A stretch of 32,124 nucleotides of DNA, taken from Bacteroidales bacterium (lineage in GTDB: Bacteria > Bacteroidota > Bacteroidia > Bacteroidales > Muribaculaceae). The stretch spans positions 1 through 32,124 of the forward strand of contig JAJBUH010000002.1 of the NCBI GenBank assembly GCA_020860445.1, written 5' to 3'. Under the pieces are notes generated by a model, which saw only the letters and a list, made by a program, of their open reading frames with translations, was not told the DNA's origin and searched no databases. Position numbers and translations under genes: made by a program. Positions 23,636 through 32,124 of this stretch are shown here, one piece after another. Positions within the stretch are counted from its first letter, which is position 1; every line of letters begins with the position of its first letter.

Positions 23636-25711
23636 ATGAAAGGGAATTTTACCTTAAAGCAAATGGCTCTGACTCTCGCGCTATGCGCAAGCAGCTGGGT
23701 GTATGCCAATGCCGAGTATGAGCCTATGGCTCCGGCAGCAGCCACTGGATTCGAGGCTTCTCTCGATTGGTATTCAGAGCTCCATCTTTCCATCACAGTG
23801 CCCACAACTTGCATAGATGGCTCAGAGCTTACCCACGATGAGCTCAAGCTTACCTATGGATTCACCTACACCAACGAGGCTGGTGAAGAAGAAGATGTGG
23901 TGCTCGGAGGTGGAGTTGATGTGTATCGCACAGGCTACACCATGAGCATCAGCGCCCAACACTCAGATTTGGAAAACGCAGGTTTCAAAAATCTCTACTG
24001 CTATTTCTCTAATGACTTTGGCGATGGCCCTAAGGCATACAACCAAGTCTACACCGGATTTGACACCCTGCAGTCGCCTGCCCCCATTGCTCTTACCCAA
24101 GATAATGGCAATGTGACCCTCTCTTGGGCAGCAGTCGACGGTACCGTGAATGGCGGATATTTCGAGCCTGATCAGATCACCTATACTGTATTGCGCTATC
24201 CCGATGCCACAGAGTTCCGCAATCTCACTGGCACCACCCTCACCGATGTGATTGACAATAGCGATGATATCCAGCGCGACTATTTCTACACAGTGCAAGC
24301 TTTCAGCGATAGGATTAGCAGCGAGGTGGCCGAGAGCGAGCATTTCACCCTGGGTACAATAGTAAAGGGTGGAGAGGACACTGAGATTCCAGCTCCCGCC
24401 TCCATCACCGTTACCCCTGACCCATCGGGCGCTCTGAGCGCAGTGATTACCATTGAGGCCCCGACTGTCACAATCAGCGGAGAACCCATCAAAAACATTA
24501 CCCTTGCCGAACTATATCGCGATGACAAGGACGAACCTATCAAGGTGTATCCCTATGGCATCTATGGAACCGTGACTTATGTGGATGACAATTTCCGTTG
24601 GGCCGACCCCTATACATACACCGTAATTTGCTATAATGCCGCAGGAGCAAGCGAGCCAGCTGAAGCTACAGCTTATGTTGGCATCAATGTACCGGGGGCT
24701 GTGAAATATGCAACGGTAGTAGAGACCGAAAATCCTGGCGAAGTCACAGTGTCGTGGCCATTGGTGACCGAGGATATCGATGGCAATCCCATCAATCCCG
24801 ATTTTGTGTCCTACTATATATGTCCGGGCGAGGATATGAATATGTTTAGCGCTGGTTTCTTTGAGGTTCCAGCCGGCACAACCTCCTGCACCTTCTATGC
24901 CCTTGAGGAATACGGCCCGCAACAAGAAATGTATTGCTGCACCGTTTGGCCCTCGACCGAGAGTGGATTGGGCAGCTGCGCTTTGACCAATAAGGTGCTG
25001 ATTGGTGCCCCCTATACCTTGCCTTACGTTGAATCATTCTCAAGCTGGAATCCTCAATGCTACTTTGAATGGGAGCAGATCACTGAAACTGCCGAAGTGA
25101 CCGTATCTTACCCTTATGATGGTGAGTATTCCGATATTTCGAGCGTCGATGGCGACCATGGTTATCTGCGCGTCTATGCCGACCACGCCAGTACGATTGA
25201 GTTCCGCACTGGCAAAATCAATCTTGACTGCGAGAATCCTATCCTGACATTTAATTACTGGGGCATCACTCCCGACAATCTCAATCAACTCACTGTGTAT
25301 GTGCAAGAGTGGAACTCAGATGCAGAGCGCATGCGTGTAGATCGCATCAAGCTGCAAGGCGACAATGAATGGAAAGATGAGATGGTTGATTTGTCAGAGG
25401 CAAAGGGCCAGCAAGTGCAATTGATTTTCAGTCTGCGTGTCGAGGATCAAGTGTACAGCGGCTTAGATAATATCCGCATAGAGGACAATACCAGTTCGGC
25501 GATTTCGGTAGAGGCTGCCGAGACTCAGGTCACAGTCAATGGCTCAACCATCAACGTCAATGGTGCAGTTGGCCAGCAGGTATTGCTCTATAGTGTTGAT
25601 GGTCGACTGATTTCTAGCCAAAAGGCCAATGAATCAATTGCTATCACTGCTCCTCGTGGCATCTATTTGCTCTCAGTTGGTGGCATGACCCAAAAGATTA
25701 TAATCAAATAA
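23636..25711 (+). CDS. Secreted fibronectin type III protein with a T9SS-like C-terminal sorting domain
   Basis: This 691-residue protein has a signal peptide (FTLKQMALTLALCASSWVYA, ending about residue 26). Fn3-like beta domains follow at about 145-240 (PAPIALTQDNGNVTLSWAAV), 253-350 (PAPASITVTPDPSGALSAVI) and 353-460 (GEVTVSWPLV). A jelly-roll, cleaved-adhesin-like region lies at about 465-620 (PYVESFSSWNPQCYFEWEQI to SGLDNIRIED). The last 70 residues (VLLYSVDGRLISS, APRGIYLLSVGGMTQKIIIK) look like a T9SS type A sorting domain, implying export across the outer membrane and surface attachment or release. No catalytic motif is seen; binding or adhesion is likely. The stop overlaps the next start by 1 nt (TAATG). 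Confidence 0.82.
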   Translation: MKGNFTLKQMALTLALCASSWVYANAEYEPMAPAAATGFEASLDWYSELHLSITVPTTCIDGSELTHDELKLTYGFTYTNEAGEEEDVVLGGGVDVYRTGYTMSISAQHSDLENAGFKNLYCYFSNDFGDGPKAYNQVYTGFDTLQSPAPIALTQDNGNVTLSWAAVDGTVNGGYFEPDQITYTVLRYPDATEFRNLTGTTLTDVIDNSDDIQRDYFYTVQAFSDRISSEVAESEHFTLGTIVKGGEDTEIPAPASITVTPDPSGALSAVITIEAPTVTISGEPIKNITLAELYRDDKDEPIKVYPYGIYGTVTYVDDNFRWADPYTYTVICYNAAGASEPAEATAYVGINVPGAVKYATVVETENPGEVTVSWPLVTEDIDGNPINPDFVSYYICPGEDMNMFSAGFFEVPAGTTSCTFYALEEYGPQQEMYCCTVWPSTESGLGSCALTNKVLIGAPYTLPYVESFSSWNPQCYFEWEQITETAEVTVSYPYDGEYSDISSVDGDHGYLRVYADHASTIEFRTGKINLDCENPILTFNYWGITPDNLNQLTVYVQEWNSDAERMRVDRIKLQGDNEWKDEMVDLSEAKGQQVQLIFSLRVEDQVYSGLDNIRIEDNTSSAISVEAAETQVTVNGSTINVNGAVGQQVLLYSVDGRLISSQKANESIAITAPRGIYLLSVGGMTQKIIIK

Positions 25712-28700
25712 TGATTGATATGTTGCTTCCAAAACACACATTTTTGACAATGGCCAGCATGCTGGCCATTGTTTCAACATCTGCTGCCGCAGTCGAAAAG
25801 GCTGAGGTACGGCAAATGCCAGTGCAGAGTGTAGAAATACTCAAAGAGGCCTATCATGGGCTGAAATCTCAGAGAAAGGCTCCAGGGTTTGTTGGATCAG
25901 GCTCGGTATTTTTTGAGATGTTTGAATACGCTGACCCAGATCAAGACCCAAATCTTTATCCTCTGCCAGCTGGCTGGACTACCACCCCTACTCCAGGATA
26001 CAGCAATGACTATTGGCATTCTGGGAGCTTGATAATTAGCAACTCTACTCTCTACGGCGTGAGCAATGTGGGCATGGGCTATATTCTGGTACAGACCAAC
26101 GACCATGACTCTTGGGCATTCTCTCCAGCGATTAGCCTTGAGGCCGGAGTGGAATACACAGTGAGTTACTGGGTGCTGATGCTGGGTTCGCTCGACGATA
26201 CAGTCTACGAAGATTTGACAGTTTGCATAGGCAATGCCCCTGAGGCAGTTGCTATGACCACCCAGCTTGGGCGACAAAACGAAGATATTCTCGAATGGGA
26301 ACGCTATGCCTACAAATTCTGCCCCGAGGAAACGGGCGATTATTACATTGGATTCCACGCGACTTCTCCGGCATGGGGTAATGCTATCATAATTGATGAC
26401 GTGTCGGTAGCCACCGATGTGGCATACTGGGGAGCCGCCTCGATGCAATTTGCTGAGACCTACGACTTGTCGGCAGCGATGGAGCAGAATTATTTGGTAG
26501 GTAATCATGGTAGCGCCTCACTCACCCTCGAGCTCAAATCTTCCAGTCCTGAAATCAAGGTTGAGGGATTGCCTTTGACCTTGCGCCCTGGGCGTTATGA
26601 ATCTCTGCCCGTGACATTGAATGTAAACGAGGCTGGTGAATATACTGGCTCCTTCACTCTTGCTACCAACGACCCGTCACTGCCCGAGGTGACTGTTGAG
26701 GTGAAACAGACGGTCAATAAAGTTAATGCCACCGGATACTGGCGCGAAGATTTTGAGGATGGCTTCCCCCTGACTTGGACTCGCTATGTGTCATCTTATC
26801 CCCAAGGCCATAGAGGTGTCAACAAGAGCCAATCCATTGCCTTGTCAACTCAAATCGAGAGCTATTTCATTACGGATTTCACTTTCTTGGGCAATGCCCC
26901 AGTGCTGAGTTTCAGTTACGAAGGCGAATATGAGAATTTTGAAACCGGTGGCTTGCTCGCTATACCGACTGAAAGCGCTCAATTCTTGGTGGAAATCAGT
27001 GATAACGGAGGCATGACTTGGAATCCTGTCTATAATGTCAATCCTGAAGACAATCCTCACGATCCGACAATGGATTTCAAACGTGTGTCAGTGGATTTGA
27101 GCGCCTATGCCAACAAGGTATGCCAAGTGAGATTCTCGGCCGAAACGGCCCTGATTTATCCTTACTATTTCGGCCGTTGGAATTTTGACGATATCGAACT
27201 GGGTACTGTATTGGAGCATAATTTGGCAGTGCGCCCATTGCGCGGCAACTCTATTCTGACAGTGGGCCAAGAAACCAAATTTGAAGCTCAGGTGCGTAAT
27301 TATGGCCAAAATGAAGAACAAGATGTCGAGGTGCAAATCATCGACCAAAATGGCGCTGTGTTGGCCGTTGCGACTTTAAATAGTTTGGCGGCTGGCGCAG
27401 ACCAAGTTGTAGAAATTAGCTGGATTCCTGCTGAGGAATATTATGGCGACCTACGAGCCCAAGTGGCACTTGCCACTGACCAATATTCTGACGATAATGT
27501 GTCAGCGGGCATACCCGTAAGAATTGTGCCAGATGAACCAATAAGCGTGACTATTGGCACTGCTACTGCCAGAGGATATTTGCCTTGGGACCTGTTTGAT
27601 TGGGATTCCGAGACAGAGAGTATTTATTCTGCCGAAGACATGGGCACTGGTCCTGCTACTATTTATGGCATCACTCTATTCTACAATGCCAATGGTGGCC
27701 TCACTACCGAGCCGGTCGAACTGTATATCGGCTCAATCGATGGACCGGATTTCAGCGATCTCGGCGTGATGGAGAGCGGTCTGAGGAGAGTATACTATGA
27801 TGGTCTGTATATGGCCGATGGCGATGGTGAGGTATATTTGCCATTCTCTGAGCCATATCTCTATGATGGAGGCCATCTGGTGCTCTATGCCAAGAAAAAC
27901 CACCAAAATTATGTAGATCAGCATACCTTCTATCTTGAAAAGACTGAGGTGCCTAAGTCGGTCGATGGTGGCGAACCTTATTATTACCGACCGGTGGTGG
28001 AGTTCTGCATGAGCAATCCTCCTAAGGCCAATATTAGCGGTATGGTGAAATGCAATGAGCAGCCCGTGCAGAACGCAAAAGTCTCGGTGTTAGGCACAGG
28101 TTATGCCAGTGTCACTGATTCTAATGGCGAATACTCGTTTGATGTCCTGCCAGGCAGTTATACTCTCCTGTGCACTGCCTATGGATATAAAGACACTGAG
28201 GTTGTGACTGAAACTCTGGTTGAAAACCAATCTTATGTGATTGATATTGACATTGAGGCTCTTAGCTTGATCACTGTCTCAGGCAAGGTGGTGGATTCAG
28301 CCAACGGTCAGGAAATCTCTGGTGCCTTGATCCAGCTCTCTGGTTATGCCGATTATTCGACTCATACTGATGCTGATGGAACTTTTAAGATTGAGAATGT
28401 ATATGCTGAGATAGCTCAGGATTACGATGTCAAGGTGACAGCACCCTACTACTACACCCTACGCACTGCATTGAGCGCTGATTCCGAGGTGGTAACATTA
28501 GAGTTGAATGAGAAGTGCTATCCGGTGGCTTCAGCCTCGTGTTATTACAATGGGGCTGGCAATGCAGTGGTGACTTGGGAGGAGCCTCAGGCCGTGTTCC
28601 GCTATGATTCGGGCATCTTGGATTCTTCACTTGGATTTGACGACAATGATACGGGAGAACTGGAATATGCAGTGCTTGGCAATGCATTTGGCAACGCTTC

Positions 28701-29472
28701 GGTGGTGCGGTCTATTTCATGGTATACCGACAGCTATGGTAGCGAGCACCCGACAGTCGATGTATTCCTATTCCCCTTGGATCAATCGGGCATTCCGAGT
28801 GCTGCTCCAGCCTATCATGAGAGGATAGAAAATACTGATGATGTGTGGATGCAACAAGTATTGTCCAAACCCATTGCCTTTGACTATGGCTTCTTAGTGG
28901 CTATTTCAAGTGAGTATGGCAATGTCAGCATCGGCACGGCTTTGCCTACTGCCGAATATCCTTTGGCAGACGCTTGGGGATTCTACAATGCGCATTACGA
29001 AATGAATTCTTTCCATGACTATTATTCCGTATTCACCGAGCCCATGATGATTCGCGCCGCTGGCGATGACTTGGGTACTGTGAATCCAGTCACTGGCCTG
29101 GCTCCTGAAAATGTCAAGGCTCTTGCTCCTGTGGGATACAATGTGTATCGTATGCCATCGGTTGATTCTAAGCTGCGCAAGGGAGAATTGATTGCCGAAG
29201 GCATTACGGAGTTGACTTTTGTAGACTCTGACCCAAGCGTCACTTCTGCTAACTGCTATGCAATTGTGGCGATTTATCCTGGAGGGGAATCTGAGGATGT
29301 GCGCACCAATATCTTGGCTAATAGCGGAATCGCCACAATCGATGCCGATCAGGCTGAGGACGAGGCTGTTTACTATCGTCTTGATGGCATCAGAGTTGAT
29401 GGGCGTAATCTGTCATCAGGCATTTATATCCGTCTCGTCAACGGTCAAGCCCAAAAGATGGTGATTCCGTAA
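25711..29472 (+). CDS. Large secreted multidomain protein with jelly-roll and carboxypeptidase-regulatory-like domains and a T9SS-like tail
   Basis: This is a 1253-residue protein with a signal peptide (LTMASMLAIVSTSAAA). Two jelly-roll (choice-of-anchor/MAM-like) domains begin at FFEMFEYADPDQDP (about 67) and GYWREDFEDGFPLTWTRYVS (about 342). Between them is an Ig-like segment ending FTLATNDPSLPEVTVEV. A CARDB-like domain follows (AQVRNYGQNEEQDVEVQII). Two carboxypeptidase-regulatory-like beta domains start at about 773 (ANISGMVKCNEQPVQNAKVS) and about 850 (ITVSGKVVDSANGQEISGAL). The tail YYRLDGIRVDGRNLSSGIYI is typical of the short C-terminal sorting segment in Prevotella- and Muribaculaceae-type T9SS cargo. 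It starts inside the upstream stop codon (TAATG), so the two proteins are probably co-produced. No enzymatic motif is recognised. Confidence 0.8.
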   Translation: MIDMLLPKHTFLTMASMLAIVSTSAAAVEKAEVRQMPVQSVEILKEAYHGLKSQRKAPGFVGSGSVFFEMFEYADPDQDPNLYPLPAGWTTTPTPGYSNDYWHSGSLIISNSTLYGVSNVGMGYILVQTNDHDSWAFSPAISLEAGVEYTVSYWVLMLGSLDDTVYEDLTVCIGNAPEAVAMTTQLGRQNEDILEWERYAYKFCPEETGDYYIGFHATSPAWGNAIIIDDVSVATDVAYWGAASMQFAETYDLSAAMEQNYLVGNHGSASLTLELKSSSPEIKVEGLPLTLRPGRYESLPVTLNVNEAGEYTGSFTLATNDPSLPEVTVEVKQTVNKVNATGYWREDFEDGFPLTWTRYVSSYPQGHRGVNKSQSIALSTQIESYFITDFTFLGNAPVLSFSYEGEYENFETGGLLAIPTESAQFLVEISDNGGMTWNPVYNVNPEDNPHDPTMDFKRVSVDLSAYANKVCQVRFSAETALIYPYYFGRWNFDDIELGTVLEHNLAVRPLRGNSILTVGQETKFEAQVRNYGQNEEQDVEVQIIDQNGAVLAVATLNSLAAGADQVVEISWIPAEEYYGDLRAQVALATDQYSDDNVSAGIPVRIVPDEPISVTIGTATARGYLPWDLFDWDSETESIYSAEDMGTGPATIYGITLFYNANGGLTTEPVELYIGSIDGPDFSDLGVMESGLRRVYYDGLYMADGDGEVYLPFSEPYLYDGGHLVLYAKKNHQNYVDQHTFYLEKTEVPKSVDGGEPYYYRPVVEFCMSNPPKANISGMVKCNEQPVQNAKVSVLGTGYASVTDSNGEYSFDVLPGSYTLLCTAYGYKDTEVVTETLVENQSYVIDIDIEALSLITVSGKVVDSANGQEISGALIQLSGYADYSTHTDADGTFKIENVYAEIAQDYDVKVTAPYYYTLRTALSADSEVVTLELNEKCYPVASASCYYNGAGNAVVTWEEPQAVFRYDSGILDSSLGFDDNDTGELEYAVLGNAFGNASVVRSISWYTDSYGSEHPTVDVFLFPLDQSGIPSAAPAYHERIENTDDVWMQQVLSKPIAFDYGFLVAISSEYGNVSIGTALPTAEYPLADAWGFYNAHYEMNSFHDYYSVFTEPMMIRAAGDDLGTVNPVTGLAPENVKALAPVGYNVYRMPSVDSKLRKGELIAEGITELTFVDSDPSVTSANCYAIVAIYPGGESEDVRTNILANSGIATIDADQAEDEAVYYRLDGIRVDGRNLSSGIYIRLVNGQAQKMVIP
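25747..25772. repeat. 26-bp perfect palindrome inside the 5' end of the large secreted protein gene
   Basis: ACAATGGCCAG, CATG, CTGGCCATTGT is a perfect inverted repeat (11-bp arms, 4-nt centre), extendable with a G-U pair. It starts 36 nt after the ATG and encodes signal-peptide residues around TMASMLAIV. It could form an mRNA hairpin or a dyad protein-binding site. Confidence 0.7.
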
Positions 29473-29553
29473 AATAAATCATAATGCTCTAAGAATATGC
29501 CTTGGTAAAAATGTTGTAATAAGGCAATAAGGTAAAATTTTCTCATAAGTCAG

Positions 29554-29580
29554 GAAGGGACGCGGTGATCGCGTCCCTTC
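29554..29580. terminator. Bidirectional terminator between convergent genes
   Basis: GAAGGGACGCG, loop GTGAT, CGCGTCCCTTC form an 11-bp perfect stem. It lies between the + strand gene ending at 29472 and the - strand gene ending at 29602. T-rich sequence flanks it on both strands. Confidence 0.75.
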
Positions 29581-29601
29581 TTGGCTTATAGTATCTATTG
29601 G

Positions 29602-30657
29602 TCATCGCAAGTCTTGCAGATAAGGCAGGAGCCACTGGGCGTAGCGCAGGAAGCCGAGGTCGGTGAAATGGACGCAGTCGACGGTGCCCTCCCAGTCGGA
29701 GCCGCTGCCTACGCCGGGGGATAGGAGCATAGAGTTGGCATCGGTCACTGTGGCGTATTGGCGGCGCAGCTCAGCATTGAGAGCGGTGATGGACTGGTAT
29801 TTTTCTTGGTCGAAATTCATGTAGGAAAATAGCGGATTTTCAATCACAATAATAGGCGTGTCAGGATGGGCATCGCGCAGAGTGCGGTAGAATGGTAGAA
29901 ATCTCTCCCTCACAATCGTCGTGTCGCAATTGGGCATGCAATCGATGATGAATGCTGAGGCATCGGCTTGCGCCATCAGTTGGGCTGTGCAGAGGTCGAG
30001 CTTGCCTTGGCCGCTGAATCCGAGATTGATTATTTCACGGTCAAGCTGGCGGCTCAATATGTTGGTATGCGCCATGCCGGGACGCGAGGCGCATCCCCCT
30101 TGGGTGATGCTGGTGCCGTAGTAGACGATTGGCTTATTTCTGACAGGGCTTTCGTACTGTGGATTGGTGAGCTGGCTGCAGCTGTCAACCCCTATCTCAA
30201 GCGAGGTGACGCCATCATAGAGGGGCAGATACAGCATGAATTCGCGCCACGTGGGCACCATGTTCTGCGCCAAGGTCTTTTCGCCATTGCCCTCGCGGTT
30301 GGGAGCGCCTGAGCCGACGAAGCGCCAACCGTCTTCGCCCAAGCAATACAGGTCTACGCCTTTGATGCCACGGTTGGTCATGTGATCCATGGCGAAATTG
30401 TTGAGGGCTTTCCATCGAGCCTTCACCACGGGCGAATTGGTGGCGAACCGTATCGCCAACCCAGCGGTATTCTTGCCAAGATACCACTGCTGGTCTCTCA
30501 CCTGTCCTTTGAGCGAGGCTGGGAGGCGCTCGTAGCGCGTCTCGGTGCTGTCGTTCACTTTGCCATATAGCAGCAGCGTGTCAGCGCTATGCCACACTGT
30601 CTGGGCCTCAACCCCTATCGCCACTGCCAAGGCTGCCATCATCATCAATACTTTCAT
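29602..30657 (-). CDS. Secreted SGNH/GDSL-family hydrolase with an N-terminal GxDLY domain
   Basis: This 351-residue protein has a signal peptide (MKVLMMMAALAVAIGVEA). An N-terminal beta domain (about 20-165) contains GVDLY (100-104), the signature of the GxDLY domain that precedes Lipase_GDSL_3 hydrolases. The SGNH domain follows. Block I is GTSIT, with nucleophile Ser183. The block II glycine is in NLGFSGQG (211-218). Block III is DCMPN (239-243), and block V has Asp327 and His330 in VDCVH. It probably cleaves acyl or acetyl esters, perhaps from glycans, in the periplasm or outside. The substrate cannot be deduced. ATG 30657 is chosen because the signal peptide starts there. Confidence 0.9.
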   Translation of the reverse strand: MKVLMMMAALAVAIGVEAQTVWHSADTLLLYGKVNDSTETRYERLPASLKGQVRDQQWYLGKNTAGLAIRFATNSPVVKARWKALNNFAMDHMTNRGIKGVDLYCLGEDGWRFVGSGAPNREGNGEKTLAQNMVPTWREFMLYLPLYDGVTSLEIGVDSCSQLTNPQYESPVRNKPIVYYGTSITQGGCASRPGMAHTNILSRQLDREIINLGFSGQGKLDLCTAQLMAQADASAFIIDCMPNCDTTIVRERFLPFYRTLRDAHPDTPIIVIENPLFSYMNFDQEKYQSITALNAELRRQYATVTDANSMLLSPGVGSGSDWEGTVDCVHFTDLGFLRYAQWLLPYLQDLR

Positions 30658-30685
30658 AATTTCAAGGTTTATCTTATTTCTCTCG

Positions 30686-30693
30686 CAAAGGTA
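30686..30693 (-). promoter_or_regulatory. -7 box of the SGNH hydrolase promoter
   Basis: TACCTTTG on the - strand matches TAnnTTTG. The predicted start is near 30679, 22 nt before ATG 30657. No TTTG is present at the -33 position. Confidence 0.5.
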
Positions 30694-30726
30694 CGACAAA
30701 TTTTTGCACCGCAGACCAACCAGAGG

Positions 30727-30758
30727 GTTGATTTTCTGGTTTTATTGTTGTATCTTTG
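30727..30758 (+). promoter_or_regulatory. Promoter reading through the inverted-repeat element toward the phosphoesterase
   Basis: GTTG (30727-30730), a 20-nt spacer, then TATCTTTG (30751-30758). The predicted start near 30765 is about 395 nt before the phosphoesterase ATG, so the leader RNA would contain the whole inverted-repeat element. No better promoter was seen at 31101-31160. Confidence 0.5.
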
Positions 30759-30806
30759 CGATATGATTGTAAATAATAACCCGTCAAATTAAACTATAAG
30801 GCATAA

Positions 30807-31100
30807 AAACACGGAGAACACTGAGAACCACGGAGTCCACGGAGATTTTCTCATTCTCTGTCTCTTGCGTTCTAGAATCGGACCCAGAGGCGGCATAGCC
30901 GCAGCAGAGAACACAGAGCGCGGGGAAACTGTAGAGGTGGGCCAGGTACCATAGCCAGGCCCCGGAACCAAAGGATGGCACCCGCACTCCGAGACCTCTG
31001 GCACCGCTTCAGCGGTCTCCGTGACCGATTTGAGAAGCGTATGGTCTAAGGAAAGTGAAAATCTCCGTGGACTCCGTGGTCCTCCGAGCCCTCAGTGTTT
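30807..31100. repeat. 294-bp element with 44-bp terminal inverted repeats (MITE-like or structured RNA)
   Basis: The left arm (30807-30850) and right arm (31057-31100) are inverted copies. The inner 24 nt of each are perfectly complementary and the outer 20 nt differ at several positions. Each arm is built from CACGGAG-type units spaced about 9 nt apart. The GC-rich interior holds smaller hairpins: GCGGC-ATA-GCCGC (30890-30902) and ACCGC-TTCA-GCGGT (31003-31016), the latter extendable through GAGACC / GGTCTC. There is no convincing protein and no clear target duplication. It occupies most of the 500-bp gap between two divergent genes. Confidence 0.75.
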
Positions 31101-31160
31101 AAACATATAAATTAAAATTAAATTGAAAAGTTACAAATCTTAAATGAAAAATAAGCGTTG

Positions 31161-32060
31161 ATGGAAAAGGAAGAAGCAAAAAAAATTGTAGTGCTTGGTG
31201 ACATTCACGGGCGCAAAATATGGAAAGAAATCATTGAGAAGGAGAAACCTGACCTGGTGATTTTTATGGGTGATTACATCACCACTCATGACTATATTGA
31301 GGAAAAGGAGCAAATTGCCAACCTTGACGAAATCCTTGATTACAAGGAGCAGAATCCCGACAAGGTAATCCTGCTGCGCGGCAATCATGACGTGCAGCAC
31401 ATGGGCAAAATCCGTTCGCCGCAGGAGTTCATTGATGAGCAAATGAAAAAGAGAGGCTGCGACCGCGATTTCGATTTCAACGACGTCACTCGTTGGTCGG
31501 GCTACAGCAAATGGCTCGAAAAGCAGATGTTGGAGCGTTACGACCGCTTCTGCCGCGACAGCCAATGGGCGTATATCCATGACATTGATGGCAAGCCTTA
31601 TATCTTCAGCCATGCTGGCATTAGCAAGGACTGGCTCCACGACACTGCCCATCTCGACCCCTCCGACCCCGACTGGCTCAAGAAGCTCAACGAGATGCCC
31701 GTATCCAATGCCTTCAGCTTTATCCAAGGCAACCACAGAGACTGGGACGGCAGCTCGTCGGCACAACCGCCAACATGGATTCGCCCCCAGGTGCTTGCCG
31801 AGTGCAAGCTGCCCGGCTACAGTTTTGTGGTGGGCCACTCGCCTTGCAAGAAAGGTTGCATAAATATGCGCACCACTCCCCTCGATGAATGGCCTATCAA
31901 GCCTGAATATGGCGGATATAAGGAATATCCCGGCGGTGATGCCGACATCTGGCTCACCGATGCCCTCGGCAATGGCTCCTACCTCGTCATCGAGGACAAC
32001 AAAATTGAGCCCCACGACATCCCCCTCCCTCCCACACCCAAAAACATGGGGGGCGGGTAA
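31161..32060 (+). CDS. Calcineurin-like metallophosphoesterase
   Basis: This 299-residue protein has no signal peptide and is probably cytoplasmic. The binuclear-metal motifs are in order: GDIHGR (13-18), GDY (37-39), RGNHD (73-77), SHAG (150-153, His151) and GHSP (225-228, His226). These define the PPP-like calcineurin phosphoesterase fold. The GDxxDR position reads GDYITTHD, lacking the usual D-R, so it may not be a classical protein phosphatase or diadenosine tetraphosphatase. The substrate is unknown. ATG 31161 is preferred over the TTG three bases upstream. The 3' end is proline- and glycine-rich (PLPPTPKNMGGG). Its leader probably includes the 294-bp inverted-repeat element. Confidence 0.9.
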   Translation: MEKEEAKKIVVLGDIHGRKIWKEIIEKEKPDLVIFMGDYITTHDYIEEKEQIANLDEILDYKEQNPDKVILLRGNHDVQHMGKIRSPQEFIDEQMKKRGCDRDFDFNDVTRWSGYSKWLEKQMLERYDRFCRDSQWAYIHDIDGKPYIFSHAGISKDWLHDTAHLDPSDPDWLKKLNEMPVSNAFSFIQGNHRDWDGSSSAQPPTWIRPQVLAECKLPGYSFVVGHSPCKKGCINMRTTPLDEWPIKPEYGGYKEYPGGDADIWLTDALGNGSYLVIEDNKIEPHDIPLPPTPKNMGGG

Positions 32061-32124
32061 AAACCATTAATCCCAAACACTGGTGCGGCCTGGAGAAATT
32101 TGGACCCGCCCAGGCTCATAGAAC

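Noticed and set aside
30784-31004. Small - strand frames within the inverted-repeat element
   Set aside because: Composition is dictated by the repeats and hairpins. Proline/serine-rich nonsense-like sequence with no start signal suggests a spurious frame.
31140-32015. 291-codon open frame on the - strand opposite the metallophosphoesterase
   Set aside because: The + strand frame has all phosphoesterase motifs. The antisense frame has none and no promoter.
32061-32124. Possible start of another element at the right edge
   Set aside because: Only 64 bases are available. An imperfect GCCTGG / CCAGGC pairing is visible but nothing can be assigned.

Overview
The window looks like the chromosome of a member of the order Bacteroidales, possibly Muribaculaceae-like. 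Three things support this. The division and cell-wall gene order lacks murF and ddl. Promoters repeatedly match the Bacteroidetes pattern TTTG, about 20 nt, then TAnnTTTG. Large secreted proteins end in C-terminal domains resembling type IX secretion (T9SS) sorting signals. No database search was possible, so family names come from motif recognition.

Region 1 (1-15820, + strand) is the division and cell wall (dcw) cluster: rsmH, an ftsL-like gene, ftsI with a PASTA domain, murE, mraY, murD, ftsW, murG, murC, ftsQ, ftsA and ftsZ. Together they make and flip lipid II precursors, polymerise and cross-link septal peptidoglycan, and assemble the Z-ring. Many junctions are tight (ATGA or TTGA overlaps, a 28-nt overlap at murG/murC), but six spacers hold in-phase heptanucleotide arrays of consensus TNACTNT or its complement. 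A hairpin terminator follows ftsZ.

Region 2 (15821-17583, - strand) is an AT-rich island. It has a consensus promoter, two signal-peptide genes that both appear frameshifted, and a terminator. Near-identical hairpin terminators bound it on both sides.

Region 3 (17584-19400, - strand) holds a DUF4919-like secreted protein and an FKBP-type prolyl isomerase lipoprotein. Region 4 (19478-21700, + strand) is a type II restriction-modification pair: a HindVP-like endonuclease and a C5-cytosine methyltransferase.

Region 5 (21713-29580, + strand) has a membrane-spanning TPR/AraC-type regulator, then two large secreted proteins joined by a TAATG stop/start. A 26-bp perfect palindrome lies just inside the second one. 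Regulator and targets may form one sensing/secretion unit, but this is inference. Region 6 (29554-32124) has a secreted SGNH hydrolase (- strand), a 294-bp terminal-inverted-repeat element with no transposase, and a calcineurin-like metallophosphoesterase (+ strand) whose predicted leader contains that element.
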